Positions 15,823 through 24,704 of a stretch of DNA of 64,000 bases are shown piece after piece (position 1 is the first letter of the stretch; every line of letters starts with the position of its first letter). Position numbers and translations under genes: made by a program. The notes beneath the pieces are model-generated. The model was given only the letters and a program-made list of their open reading frames with translations, was not told the DNA's origin and did no database searches. Origin of the DNA: Amnibacterium setariae (GTDB lineage Bacteria; Actinomycetota; Actinomycetes; Actinomycetales; Microbacteriaceae); NCBI RefSeq assembly GCF_003581425.1, contig NZ_QXTG01000002.1:1240001-1304000 (forward strand). The letters run 5' to 3'.

Positions 15823-16650
15823 TCAGTCGCCGGAGCCCTCCCCGAAGGCGCGGAGCGCCAGGGGCTGCCACCGCCGCCAGGTCGCGAGCCGCTCGTCGTA
15901 GATCGCCGCGATCTCGTCGAAGGACCTCCCGAGCAGGACGCGGTGCGGGGGCTCGGCGGCGTCGACGATCTCGAGGATCGCCGCGCGCGTCGCCCGCGGG
16001 TCGCCCGCCTCGAAGCCGGGCGCGGCGGCACGGACGCCGTCGTACGCCGCGATCGCCGCGCTCCGCCGCGACCCGCGGCTGAGCCAGTGCGTCGCGTAGG
16101 GGCCGGGCTCGACGTTCGTCACCCGCACCCCGAGCGGCTCGACCTCCTGCCACAGCGACTCCGACAGCCCCTCCAGCGCCCACTTCGACGCGTGGTACGC
16201 GCCGATGCCCGGGAAGGCCCGGACGCCGCCCTCGCTCGTGACCTGCAGCAGGTGCCCGCGGCCCTGCTCGCGCAGCACCGGCAGCACCGCCTGCGTCACC
16301 CAGACCGCGCCGAAGAAGTTCGTCTCGAGCTGCTCGCGCAGCTCCCGCTCCGTGAGCTCCTCCACCATCCCGAACTGGCCGTAGCCCGCGTTGTTGACGA
16401 CCACGTCGATCCGGCCGAAGCGCCCGCGCGCCTCCTGGACCGCGGCGAACACCGCCTCGCGGTCGGTGACGTCCAGCGCCAGCGCGAGCGCCGCGTCGCC
16501 GAAGCGCTCGGGGTAGTCGGCGATGCTCTCGGGCCGGCGCGCGGTCGCGACGACGCGGTCGCCGCGCTCGAGTGCGGCCTCGGTCCACTCGCGGCCGAAG
16601 CCCGTGGACGCGCCGGTGATGAACCAGGTCCTGGTCGTGCCGTTCGTCAT
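15823..16650 (-). CDS. SDR-family oxidoreductase
   Basis: A 275-residue classical SDR with cofactor motif TGASTGFG (about 12-19), basic loop ATARRPE suggesting NADP(H), NNAG, and catalytic residues in QVTSEGG and YHASKWALE. The long C-terminus after the core (ILEIVDAAEPPHRVLLG) is typical of the SDR5-like group often annotated as retinol-dehydrogenase-like. The ATG has GGAGGGC upstream. It is divergent from the LysR gene at 16736, which is its likely regulator. Confidence 0.9.
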   Translation of the reverse strand: MTNGTTRTWFITGASTGFGREWTEAALERGDRVVATARRPESIADYPERFGDAALALALDVTDREAVFAAVQEARGRFGRIDVVVNNAGYGQFGMVEELTERELREQLETNFFGAVWVTQAVLPVLREQGRGHLLQVTSEGGVRAFPGIGAYHASKWALEGLSESLWQEVEPLGVRVTNVEPGPYATHWLSRGSRRSAAIAAYDGVRAAAPGFEAGDPRATRAAILEIVDAAEPPHRVLLGRSFDEIAAIYDERLATWRRWQPLALRAFGEGSGD

Positions 16651-16735
16651 GCCCTCCACCCTGCGCTTGTGCAAGACCTTCCACCAGCGAATACTGGGAT
16701 ACCTCGACATGCCGGATCGGAATGGGAGGCGGTGG

Positions 16736-17728
16736 GTGCCCGACCTCGACACGGCCCTCCTCCGCGTGCTGCGCGCCGTGCTGGACACCGGTTCCTTCAC
16801 CACCGCGGCGGCCGAGCTCGGCTTCACGCAGTCCGCCGTCTCGAAGCAGATGCGGACGCTCGAGTCCCTGGTCGGCGCACCGCTGTTCGTGCGCGGCGCA
16901 CGCGGCGTGCAGGCGACGCCGACCGGCCTGCTCGTCGCGGACCGGGGCGCACGGGTGCTGGAGCAGCTCGCGCTGCTCGACCGCGAGCTGTTCGAGCTGC
17001 GCTCCCCGCTCGCCGGGCACGTGGTGCTCGGCGGGTTCGCCACCGCCGCCGTCCGGCTGGTGCCCGCGACGATCGCGCGGGTGCAGCGCGACCATCCCGG
17101 GGTCGCGCTCGAGTTCGAGGAGGGGTCGACGCCGCAGCAGATCCGCCGCCTCCGCTCGGGTCGGCTCGACCTCGCCCTGCTCGCGGTCGGCGAGGGGCTG
17201 CCGGACTACGACCTGCAGGGCGTCGCCCGGGAGGACCTGCCCAGCGGGCCGCTGCTGGTCGCGGTGCCGGAGCGGCACCGCTTCGCCGCACGCGGCACCG
17301 TGAGCGTGGACGAGCTGGCCGAGGAGCGCTGGATCGGCGGCCGCACCCCGCGCGGCGATCCGCACTTCGGCGCCTGGCCGAGCCTCTCGACGCCCCGGGT
17401 CGTCACGGAGATCGGCGACTGGTCGATGCGCCTCGGCTTCGTCGCCGCAGGGATCGGCATCACGACGATCCCGGGCCTGGCGGTCGGCGCCCTGCCGCAC
17501 GGCGTCGTCGCCGTGCGGGTGGACGACCCCGGCTGGCGGGGGCGGCGGCTCCTGCTCGCCTGGATCGGCGAGCTCTCCCCCGCCGGGCGGGTCGTCCGCG
17601 CGGCCGTCCGCGCGGAGGCGGCCGTGCTGAGCGCGGAGGCCGGCGGCGGCCCGGACGGCGCCGCCGGGCCACGGGCCGCGGATCGGCCCGTGGACGCAGC
17701 GGTGCCGGGCCGAGAGGATCCGGCATGA
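16736..17728 (+). CDS. LysR-family transcriptional regulator
   Basis: A 330-residue LTTR: HTH at about 4-62 (LLRVLRAVLDTGSFTTAAAELGFTQSAVSKQM...) and a two-lobed effector domain (VVLGGFATAAVRLVP, GIGITTIPG). The last 35 residues are Gly/Ala/Asp-rich and probably disordered. GTG 16736 is chosen because GGGAGG lies at 16724-16729; the ATG at 16709 lacks a ribosome site. It is divergent from an SDR gene, the classical LTTR layout. Its TGA overlaps the ATG of an AraC gene, an unusual direct coupling of two regulators. Confidence 0.9.
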   Translation: MPDLDTALLRVLRAVLDTGSFTTAAAELGFTQSAVSKQMRTLESLVGAPLFVRGARGVQATPTGLLVADRGARVLEQLALLDRELFELRSPLAGHVVLGGFATAAVRLVPATIARVQRDHPGVALEFEEGSTPQQIRRLRSGRLDLALLAVGEGLPDYDLQGVAREDLPSGPLLVAVPERHRFAARGTVSVDELAEERWIGGRTPRGDPHFGAWPSLSTPRVVTEIGDWSMRLGFVAAGIGITTIPGLAVGALPHGVVAVRVDDPGWRGRRLLLAWIGELSPAGRVVRAAVRAEAAVLSAEAGGGPDGAAGPRAADRPVDAAVPGREDPA

Positions 17729-18651
17729 CCACCGCGACGGCCGCGCTCCCGATCCGCAGCTCCCGTCCGACCCGCGCGACCGCGGGCACGGTGGGCGCCG
17801 ACGCGCTCCGCGCCCTGCCGTCGACGCTGCTCCGCGAGACGACCGACGCCCTCGGCCCGCAGGTCGCGCTGCGCGAGTTCGTCGATCCCCTCCGGACCGC
17901 CTTCGTGCTCCCGCCGAGCGACGCCCTCGCCGTGATCGTCGTCACGCGCGGCCACTACGTGCTGCAGACCGGGCCGGCCCGGGCACGGGCGCACGCGCTG
18001 ATGTCGCCGGGCGCCTCCTCCGTCACGCGGCCGGGTCGCGAGATCCACGCCGCCTGGCGGACGAGCGCACCGGTCGACCTGCGCTCCCTGCACCTCCACG
18101 TCTCCCGCGCGCTGCTCGACCGGACCGCGGAGGAGCTCGGGTCGCCGAGCACGGAGGGACCCGACTGGCTGCGGCGCGGCGATCCCTTCGTGAGCACCGT
18201 GCTGCGCCAGCTCGCCGCCGACGTGCGGGCGGCCGCGCCCCGCCTGCACCTCGACACCCTCGTCCAGGCGCTGCTCCACCACCTCATCGCCCAGGACCGC
18301 CCGGATCCGCGCGCAACCCCGCCGCTCGGCGCCCGGGCGCTCGCCGAGGTCGTCGACCTCATGCAGGCGCACGCCGAGGACCCGCTGACGCTCGAGCGGC
18401 TCGCCGAGGTCGCGCACCTCAGCCCGCAGCACTTCCTGCGACGGTTCGCCGCGGCGACCGGCAGCACCCCCGTCCGGTACCTCACCCGGATCCGCATGGA
18501 GCGCGCGGCCGAGCTGCTCCTCGACGACGCTCTGGCGGTGCAGGACGTCGCGCTGCGGTGCGGGTACGCCGACCACTCCGCGTTCAGCGCCGCCTTCCGG
18601 CGCTTCTGGGGCCGCTCCCCCAGCGAGCACCGCCGCGGCGCCGGATCCTGA
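17725..18651 (+). CDS. AraC-family transcriptional regulator
   Basis: A 308-residue regulator: an N-terminal cupin-type sensor domain (ALAVIVVTRGHYVLQTGPAR; AraC_binding_2-like) and a C-terminal pair of HTHs at about 205-305 (LTLERLAEVAHLSPQHFLRRF, VQDVALRCGYADHSAFSAAFRRFWG). It overlaps the LysR gene by 4 bp (ATGA). The next genes downstream are two SDRs in the same direction, and AraC proteins of this type often activate nearby oxidoreductases; that link is inference. Confidence 0.9.
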   Translation: MTTATAALPIRSSRPTRATAGTVGADALRALPSTLLRETTDALGPQVALREFVDPLRTAFVLPPSDALAVIVVTRGHYVLQTGPARARAHALMSPGASSVTRPGREIHAAWRTSAPVDLRSLHLHVSRALLDRTAEELGSPSTEGPDWLRRGDPFVSTVLRQLAADVRAAAPRLHLDTLVQALLHHLIAQDRPDPRATPPLGARALAEVVDLMQAHAEDPLTLERLAEVAHLSPQHFLRRFAAATGSTPVRYLTRIRMERAAELLLDDALAVQDVALRCGYADHSAFSAAFRRFWGRSPSEHRRGAGS

Positions 18652-18717
18652 GCAGGACCGCCACAGCCCGCGGTCGTCCCGCCACCGTCCGGCCGCCCCT
18701 CGCGGGCGAGCCTGGCA

Positions 18718-18747
18718 CCGGGAGCCCTCCGAGCGGGAGGCTCCGGG
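18718..18747. terminator. GC-rich hairpin after AraC gene
   Basis: GGAGCC-CTCC pairs with GGGAGGCTCC around a short loop, giving a 10-bp stem with one bulged base just upstream of the SDR start. It may end the AraC message or form a leader structure for the SDR gene. There is no T-run. Confidence 0.4.
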
Positions 18748-18758
18748 AAGGCGGACCC

Positions 18759-19679
18759 ATGACGAGGACAGTGCTGGTGTCCGGAGCCTCGAGCGGCTTC
18801 GGCGCGATGACGGTGCGGGAGCTCGCGCTCGCCGGCGACCGCGTGTACGCGGGCATGCGGGCGGTGGACGATCGCAACCGCCCGGCCGCGGACGACGCGC
18901 GGGCGTTCGCCGCCGAGCACGGCGTCGACCTGCGGCCGATCGAGCTCGACGTGAGCGACCAGGGCTCGGTCGACCGGGCGGTCGCCCGGGTGATCGAGGA
19001 GAGCGGGCGCATCGACGTGCTCGTCCACAACGCCGGGCACATGGTGCTCGGCCCGACGGAGGCGTTCACGGTCGAGCAGATCGCCGAGGTCTACGACACC
19101 AACGTGCTGTCGACGCAACGCCTCAACATCGCCGTCCTGCCGCACATGCGCGAGCAGCGGGACGGCCTGCTCGTCTGGGTCGGCTCCTCGAGCGCCCGCG
19201 GCGGCACGCCGCCCTACCTGACGCCCTACTTCGCGGCGAAGGCGGCCGAGGACTCCCTCGCCGTCGGCTACGCGGTCGAGCTCGCCCGGTTCGGCATCGA
19301 CACGGTGATCGTCGTGCCCGGCTCGTTCACGACGGGTACGAACCACTTCGCGCACGCGGGGCACGCGGCGCGCGACGACGTCGCGGCGGCCTACGAGGAG
19401 CGGTATCCGGACCTGCTCGAGAGCGTGGGCGAGCGGCTCGCGGACCTCGCGCCGGCGGACCAGGACCCGCACCAGGTGGCCGTGCGGATCCGGGAGGTCG
19501 TCGCGCAGGAGAAGGGGACGCGGCCGTTCCGCGTCGTGGTCGACCCCGCGGACGACGGCGCGGGCCGCGTGTACGAGGTCGGCGACCGCGTCCGCCGCGA
19601 GTTCTACGAGCGGATCGGCCTGACCGACCTCCTCACCCCCGCGGTGGACGCCCCGGCCACGACGGGCGCGGACCGGTGA
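18759..19679 (+). CDS. SDR-family oxidoreductase
   Basis: A 306-residue SDR with SGASSGFG (about 8-15), HNAG in place of NNAG, and an active-site segment WVGSSSARGG...YLTPYFAAKAAED that keeps Ser, Tyr and Lys. The C-terminal extension is longer than in core SDRs. The gene is co-directional with the next SDR and overlaps it by 4 bp (GTGA), so the two enzymes are probably made together, perhaps for successive or paired oxidation steps. The upstream AraC gene may control them. Confidence 0.88.
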   Translation: MTRTVLVSGASSGFGAMTVRELALAGDRVYAGMRAVDDRNRPAADDARAFAAEHGVDLRPIELDVSDQGSVDRAVARVIEESGRIDVLVHNAGHMVLGPTEAFTVEQIAEVYDTNVLSTQRLNIAVLPHMREQRDGLLVWVGSSSARGGTPPYLTPYFAAKAAEDSLAVGYAVELARFGIDTVIVVPGSFTTGTNHFAHAGHAARDDVAAAYEERYPDLLESVGERLADLAPADQDPHQVAVRIREVVAQEKGTRPFRVVVDPADDGAGRVYEVGDRVRREFYERIGLTDLLTPAVDAPATTGADR

Positions 19680-20419
19680 CGGGCCCGGAGACGAGCCGTC
19701 GGGTCGCCCTGGTCACGGGCGGCTCGGGCGGCATCGGCCGCGCGGTGGTGGACCGGCTCGCCCGCGACGGCTACGACGTCGCCGTGCACTACGCGGGCAA
19801 CGAGGCGCGGGCGCAGGAGGCGGTGGCCGCCGTCCGGCAGCAGGGCGGCCGCGCCCTCGCGGTCGGCGGCGACGTGGCCGACGAGGTCGCGATGGGGACG
19901 CTGTTCGACACCGTCGAGCAGGCCCTCGGCGGCATCGACGTCGTCGTGAACACGGCCGGGATCATGGTCCTCGGGCCGGTCGTCGGCTTCGACCTCGCGG
20001 ACCTCGACCGCATGCACCGGACGAACATCCGGGGCGCGTTCGTGGTGTCGCAGCTCGCGGCCGCGCGCCTCCGCGCGGGCGGCGCGCTGATCAACTTCTC
20101 GACGTCGGTGACGCGGCTGCAGTTCCCGACCTACGCGGCGTACGTCGCGTCGAAGGCGGCGGTCGAGGGGCTGACGCTGATCCTCGCGCGGGAGCTGCGC
20201 GGACGGGACGTCACCGTGAACGCGGTGGCGCCCGGCCCGACCGCGACGCCGCTGTTCCTCGACGGAAAGAGCGAGGAGGAGGTCGGCCGGCTGCGGTCGG
20301 CGGCGCCGCTCGAGCGGCTGGGGCAGCCGGACGACGTCGCGGAGGCGGTCGCCTTCCTCGCCGGCCCGGCCCGATGGGTGAACGGGCAGGTGCTGTTCGT
20401 CAACGGCGGCATCGGCTGA
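19676..20419 (+). CDS. SDR-family oxidoreductase, FabG-like
   Basis: A 247-residue classical SDR: TGGSGGIG cofactor motif (about 14-21), NTAG, and catalytic NFSTSV plus YAAYVASKAAVE. The end PARWVNGQVLFVNGGIG is typical of FabG-like 3-oxoacyl-ACP/glucose-dehydrogenase-like SDRs. The GTG start overlaps the stop of the preceding SDR, indicating translational coupling. The physiological substrate is not evident. Confidence 0.9.
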   Translation: MTGPETSRRVALVTGGSGGIGRAVVDRLARDGYDVAVHYAGNEARAQEAVAAVRQQGGRALAVGGDVADEVAMGTLFDTVEQALGGIDVVVNTAGIMVLGPVVGFDLADLDRMHRTNIRGAFVVSQLAAARLRAGGALINFSTSVTRLQFPTYAAYVASKAAVEGLTLILARELRGRDVTVNAVAPGPTATPLFLDGKSEEEVGRLRSAAPLERLGQPDDVAEAVAFLAGPARWVNGQVLFVNGGIG

Positions 20420-20450
20420 TCGGCGCCGCGCCGCGGTCGGGTCCGCGCGG

Positions 20451-20690
20451 TCAGGAGTAGAGCGACCGCACGTCGTGCGGGTCGTGCTCCTCCGCGCCGG
20501 GCTCCCGCGGCGCGCTGCGCCGGACCGTCGCGAGGGCGCGGGCGAGCTGCTGCAGCCCGTCCGCGGCACGGAGCAGGTCGGCGACGACGAGGTGCTCGGG
20601 CAGCCGTTCGGCCGCCTCCTGCGCCCGCGCCCGGTCCTCGAGGTCGATGAGGCCCTGCACGGCGGACACCAGTTCGTCGCTCGTCACCAC
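20451..20690 (-). CDS. Small hypothetical helical protein, 79 aa
   Basis: A 79-residue predicted all-helical protein (MVTSDELVSAVQGLIDLEDRARAQEA...) with an Arg/Glu-rich middle and a charged C-terminus. No family is recognised. GTG codons at 20690 and 20687 can both start it. It lies between convergent SDR and the GNAT gene on the same strand. Confidence 0.55.
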   Translation of the reverse strand: MVTSDELVSAVQGLIDLEDRARAQEAAERLPEHLVVADLLRAADGLQQLARALATVRRSAPREPGAEEHDPHDVRSLYS

Positions 20691-20732
20691 GACATGGTCG
20701 TCGCTCGCGGTTGCGAGAACGGCGGGCGCGGT

Positions 20733-21293
20733 TCAGCCCGCGGGGGCGAGCGCGCGCTGCCAGACCTCGTAGGCGCACGGCTCGGCGAGCGCGTCGGCGA
20801 GCTCCGGGTGGTCCTCCGTGATCGACCCCTCGCCGACGCGGCGGTAGCCGAGGCGGGAGTACCAGGCGCGCAGCCGCTCCTTCGAGGGCTGCTCCCGACC
20901 GATCGGCACGAGCAGCTCGAGCTGCATCGTCGTGGCGCCGGCCGCCCCGACGTGCGCCTCCGCGGCCCCGACGAGCGCGGCGCCGAGGTGCCCGCCCTGC
21001 GCCGCCGGGTCGACGGCCAGCATGCCGAACCCCCAGCGGTCCGGGCCGAGCGCCTGCACCCGCACGACGCCGACGAGGCCGTCCGCCGCGCGGGCGACGA
21101 GCAGCCGCCCGGCACGCAGGTCCTCCCGCAGCTGCGCCGCGTCGACGCGCGGCGTGCCCGGCCGCCACATGCCCGCCTCCCCGATCGCGTACGCCGCGTT
21201 CACCACGGACGCGAGCCGCGCGACCAGCGCCTCGTCGTCGGCCGCGGTCGGATCCGGCACGGCGATCGTCGGGGCGGGAGCGGGTCCGGTCAC
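20733..21293 (-). CDS. GNAT-family N-acetyltransferase
   Basis: A 186-residue GNAT. The acetyl-CoA site region is FGMLAVDPAAQGGHLGAALV, in which the usual R/Q-x-x-G-x-G/A loop is degenerate (QGGHLGA), and the C-terminal YSRLGYRRVGEGS strand-loop is typical. Acceptor unknown. A GTG start at 21293 opens the conserved part. It is followed closely by the peptidase E gene upstream on the same strand, but the 56-bp gap does not prove an operon. Confidence 0.82.
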   Translation of the reverse strand: MTGPAPAPTIAVPDPTAADDEALVARLASVVNAAYAIGEAGMWRPGTPRVDAAQLREDLRAGRLLVARAADGLVGVVRVQALGPDRWGFGMLAVDPAAQGGHLGAALVGAAEAHVGAAGATTMQLELLVPIGREQPSKERLRAWYSRLGYRRVGEGSITEDHPELADALAEPCAYEVWQRALAPAG

Positions 21294-21349
21294 GGCCGAC
21301 CATCTTCGCCGTCGTCGGCCGGGAGCCCGGTCATCGAGCGACGGCCTGC

Positions 21350-22051
21350 TCACCGGGAGTCGACGACGGTCCCCCGCTCGTCGTACCGCAGCCAGTGCCC
21401 GTCGCCGACGACCTCGGGCTCGGCGCCGGGGTCGCGCACGAGCAGCGCGGAGGCGTCGTCGAGGAACCACACCGGCGCACCGAGCGCCGCGGCGCCCGCG
21501 GCGGCCCAGGCCGTCGCGTCCTCCGGCAGGAACGGGGCGCCGAGGTGGCAGAGGACGGTCCAGTCGAGCAGCGGCACGGCGGCCGCGACGTCGTCGCCGA
21601 GCTCGAGCATCGCCACCTCCTCGTGGTCGTCGAACGCGTCGACCGCGTCCGCGTGCCGCGTCGAGAAGATCATCGAGCCGGCGGACATGCCGACGTAGAC
21701 CCCCCGCTCGAGCACCTCCTCGAGCACGGGCACGAGCCCGGTCGCCCGCCACGCGTGCGCGAGCCAGTGGTTGCTGCCGCCGTACCCGAACACGACGTCG
21801 GCGCCCCGGAGCCGCGACTCGAGCAGCGCGCGGGGCCCGCCGAACAGCGACACGACGTCGAGCTCGGCCCAGCCCAGCGAGTGGAGCTGCTGCAGGTGCC
21901 GCAGCAGCATCGAGCTGTCGCCCGGGAACGGGAGGATCGCGTCGATCACGACGGCGACGCGCGATTCGGCCACCGGCTTCCCGGTCAGGGCGACGAGCGC
22001 GTCCAGGATCGGTCCCGGCGTGATGCCGCCGGAGGTGAGGAGCATGCGCAC
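21350..22051 (-). CDS. Peptidase S51 family (peptidase E/cyanophycinase-like)
   Basis: A 233-residue cytoplasmic protein with the peptidase E fold. The nucleophile is S123 in YVGMSAGSM and the upstream GYGGSNHWL segment matches the family oxyanion region. Peptidase E cleaves Asp-X dipeptides; cyanophycinases share the fold but are longer. GTG 22051 is favoured because CAGGCT (22059-22064) lies 7 nt upstream; the ATG at 22045 is only two codons later. It is divergent from the topoisomerase gene. Confidence 0.85.
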   Translation of the reverse strand: MRMLLTSGGITPGPILDALVALTGKPVAESRVAVVIDAILPFPGDSSMLLRHLQQLHSLGWAELDVVSLFGGPRALLESRLRGADVVFGYGGSNHWLAHAWRATGLVPVLEEVLERGVYVGMSAGSMIFSTRHADAVDAFDDHEEVAMLELGDDVAAAVPLLDWTVLCHLGAPFLPEDATAWAAAGAAALGAPVWFLDDASALLVRDPGAEPEVVGDGHWLRYDERGTVVDSR

Positions 22052-22122
22052 GGGCGGCAGCCTGGCACCGCGACCGGCGGCGCGGAAGCCCTCGCCCCGC
22101 GGCAGCGGTAGCGTGCGGCGAC

Positions 22123-23178
22123 GTGAGCGACCCTGCGGCGACCCTCGTCCGCGCGCTGCGCCGCACCGGGCTCCACCGCGTCGGCACGAGGCCCGACCGC
22201 TGGATCGACGATCACGGCGCCGCGGTCGTCGACCCGGTCGTGCTCGCGCGGCTGTCGGCGCTCGCGCTGCCGCCGGCCTGGTCGGACGTCTGGGCCTCGT
22301 CCGACGCCGGGGCGCGGGTGCAGGCGACCGGCGTCGACGCGCGCGGACGCACGCAGTACCGCTACTCGGCGGAGGCGCTGGACCTCGCGGCGAGGGACAA
22401 GTTCCACCACGTGCTCGACTTCGGGGCCGGGCTGCCGGAGCTGCGGGCGCACGTGCAGGCGCACCTCGATCCGGAGGACGGCGACCGCCCCTCCGTCCGC
22501 CGCGCGACCGCGGCGATCGTGCGGATCCTCGACCGCGGGCTGCTCCGGGTCGGGAACGGGCGCTACGCCCGGGACAACCACACCTACGGCCTGACGACGC
22601 TGGCGGCGGAGCACGTCGCCGTGCACGGCCCGGCGATCGAGTTCGCCTTCGTCGGCAAGGAGCACCGTCCTTGGCACGTGGTGCTCGAGGACGAGCCGGT
22701 CGCCGCGGTGATCGGCGAGCTGCTCGCGCACGCGGAGACGCCGTCCGCCCCGCTGTTCGCCGTCGGCCCGCCGGGCCGGCGGCAGGAGGTCACGAGCGCC
22801 GCGGTGAACGCGTACATCCACGGCCTCACCCGCGTGGCCGCGTCCGCGAAGACGTTCCGCACCTGGGGCGGCACCGCGATCGCGGCGGCGGTGGCCGCCG
22901 GTGCGACGGCGGACGGGATCGCGCACTCCCGGCGTGCCGACCTCGCGCCCGTCGACGTCGCGGCCGCGATGCTCGGCAACACCCGCGCGGTCGCCCGGGC
23001 CTCCTACGTCCATCCGGCCGCGATCGAGGCGGGCCGGAGCCCGGAGGTCGTCGCCGCCGTCGACGCCGCGGCCGACCGGGTCGGCAGCCGCGACGTCCAT
23101 GCGGTCCTCGACGACCCCGCGGTCGTGCGCGCGGTCGCCGGGCGGCTCGGGGTCGCGGACGCGTCGGCCGCGGCCTGA
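22123..23178 (+). CDS. DNA topoisomerase IB, poxvirus-like
   Basis: A 351-residue type IB topoisomerase, the short bacterial form. The N-terminal domain is followed by the catalytic core with LLRVGNGRYARDNHTYGLTTL (arginine and lysine region), FVGKEHRPWH, FRTWGGT and the nucleophilic Tyr295 in ARASYVHPAA. It relaxes supercoils through a 3'-phosphotyrosine without ATP. Such enzymes are accessory in bacteria. TAGCGT (22109-22114) lies 8 nt before the GTG start. Confidence 0.92.
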   Translation: MSDPAATLVRALRRTGLHRVGTRPDRWIDDHGAAVVDPVVLARLSALALPPAWSDVWASSDAGARVQATGVDARGRTQYRYSAEALDLAARDKFHHVLDFGAGLPELRAHVQAHLDPEDGDRPSVRRATAAIVRILDRGLLRVGNGRYARDNHTYGLTTLAAEHVAVHGPAIEFAFVGKEHRPWHVVLEDEPVAAVIGELLAHAETPSAPLFAVGPPGRRQEVTSAAVNAYIHGLTRVAASAKTFRTWGGTAIAAAVAAGATADGIAHSRRADLAPVDVAAAMLGNTRAVARASYVHPAAIEAGRSPEVVAAVDAAADRVGSRDVHAVLDDPAVVRAVAGRLGVADASAAA

Positions 23179-23275
23179 CCCGCGCGCCGATCCGCCGCGG
23201 ATCGTGCCGCTCGACCACCCCGTCGGGCCGCCGGGACCGGAGCGCCTCCGCGCCCGGCCCGGCGGTCCGACGCGG

Positions 23276-24493
23276 TCAGCCCCGCACGGAGACGACGCCG
23301 GCCTCGATCGGTGCGCTCTCGCCGTACTGCGCGCCTGTGATGACGAAGACGAGGCCCCGGTTCCCGGGCGCCCCGGGCCCGTCGAGCGGGATCGTCTGCC
23401 GGCTGTAGCCGGCGGGGATGGGCGTCGCGAGCCGCGTCCACCGCCGCGGGTCGCCGAGGCGGTGGTTGATGAAGAGGTCCTGGTCGTCGTTGCCGGTGAC
23501 GATGATCACGCCGTCGCGGGTGCCGTCGTCCGCCCATGACACGACCGGGGCACCGTTCGGCGCACCGCCGTTCTCGTCGAGCAGCGGCGTGTCCTTCGCG
23601 AATCGGAATTCCTCCGGATCCTTCGCGATCCGATAATGCACGTGGTACGAGTACTCGTCCTGATCCGGGTTCGCCGGGTCGTCCGGCTCGCCGAATTCAT
23701 AGGTCATGATCCAGCGGTCGCCGCGAATTCGCGCGATCGTCGTCATGCCGGGTCGCTCGGCATAGGCGGTGCCGGTCGCATCGTCCACGACGGGACCCCA
23801 GGTGCGCAGGTCCCGGCTCGTCTGGTGCGCGAGCTTCTGCCCGAACTTCGGATCCCGCTGGTCGGAGTAGTAGCAGATCAGCCTCCCCTCGTGCAGGAGC
23901 AGGAAGGGCTCCCACACCGGGGTGGCGCCGTTCGTCGTGTCGGGCCTCCCGCCGCGGGCGACGGTGCTGAGGAACGTCCACGTCAGGCCGCGGTCGGTGC
24001 TCGCGTAGAGCTGGATCTCGGTGCTCGTGAACGTGCCGAAGTTGTTGCAGGCGAAGAGCAGCGCGCCCTTCGGCAGGCCCGCGAACGCCCGCGGCAGCTC
24101 GTAGAGGTAGGGCTGCAGGGCGACGCCGGTGACCGGGATCGTGCTGTACTTCGACCAGGTGCGCCCCTGGTCGTCGCTGCGGTAGAGCGGGAAGCCGGCG
24201 GTGCCGAACGCCTGGTAGGTCGCCAGCAGCGTCTTCGACCTCCCGGCCGCGCCGGACGTCAGCCGGACCGCCCGGGCGTAGGACCCGTTGACGGAGGCGT
24301 CGGTCACGAGCACGGGGCCGAAGGGCGCGAGGCCGCCGGAGCCTCTCGGCGCGGTCGCGGCGAAGGCCGGGCCACCGGCACCGACGGCGGCGCCGACGGC
24401 GACGGCCGCGCCGCCGCCGAGGAACATCCGGCGGGAGAGCGATGAATTGCGCAATTGCGCAATTCCGTTTCCGAGCGCGTCGGAATCGGACAT
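23276..24493 (-). CDS. Tat-exported sialidase/BNR-repeat-like protein
   Basis: A 405-residue protein with a twin-arginine signal (SLSRRMFLGGGAAVAVGAAV, about 18-37, cleavage near AFA-AT). The mature part shows Asp-box repeats (YRSDDQGRTW and YASTDRGLTW) of the six-bladed sialidase-like propeller, and segments such as PVWEPFLLLHEGRLICYYSDQRD resemble exo-alpha-sialidase-type glycoside hydrolases, though a full catalytic triad cannot be confirmed by eye. ATG 24493 has GAGGAGGT upstream. Codon use is visibly richer in A/T (many AAT/ATT-type codons and GAATTC words) than in its neighbours, suggesting recent transfer. Confidence 0.8.
   Translation of the reverse strand: MSDSDALGNGIAQLRNSSLSRRMFLGGGAAVAVGAAVGAGGPAFAATAPRGSGGLAPFGPVLVTDASVNGSYARAVRLTSGAAGRSKTLLATYQAFGTAGFPLYRSDDQGRTWSKYSTIPVTGVALQPYLYELPRAFAGLPKGALLFACNNFGTFTSTEIQLYASTDRGLTWTFLSTVARGGRPDTTNGATPVWEPFLLLHEGRLICYYSDQRDPKFGQKLAHQTSRDLRTWGPVVDDATGTAYAERPGMTTIARIRGDRWIMTYEFGEPDDPANPDQDEYSYHVHYRIAKDPEEFRFAKDTPLLDENGGAPNGAPVVSWADDGTRDGVIIVTGNDDQDLFINHRLGDPRRWTRLATPIPAGYSRQTIPLDGPGAPGNRGLVFVITGAQYGESAPIEAGVVSVRG
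24444..24465. repeat. Perfect 22-bp palindrome inside the Tat-protein gene
   Basis: The 22 bases read identically on both strands, built from GAATTGCGCA repeated around an AATT centre. It lies in codons about 10-17 of the exported protein, just before the twin-arginine motif, and is strikingly AT-rich for this genome. Confidence 0.9.
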
Positions 24494-24544
24494 GGAGACC
24501 TCCTCATCGAGTTCCCCCGCGGTGGCGCACTCCCCTGTGCGCGA

Positions 24545-24556
24545 CCCGAATTCGGG
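24545..24556. promoter_or_regulatory. 12-bp palindrome upstream of the Tat-protein gene
   Basis: CCCGAATTCGGG is a perfect palindrome about 50 bp upstream of the ATG. The 24494-24704 gap is more AT-rich than most of the window and has no other gene I can support, so it probably carries the promoter and perhaps an operator for this gene. Confidence 0.4.
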
Positions 24557-24704
24557 GGCCACATCCGCAGGCTACGTCCGCATTCTTCGCGAATGCAAGA
24601 GCAATTCCCGGCGACGATGGGCCCGGGAATTCGACACGCCGAGCGCGCGAGCACGGAAGGCCGAGTCGCTCACGCACCCGCCGCCGGACGCGGGCAGGCC
24701 GGTC

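Noticed and set aside
23179-23275. Terminator between topoisomerase and Tat-protein genes
   Set aside because: Only imperfect GC-rich pairings (for example CCGGAGCGC with GCGCCCGG) are visible; not distinct from background.
24444-24465. 22-bp palindrome as an insertion-sequence end or origin element
   Set aside because: It is inside a coding frame with no transposase, target duplication or second copy.
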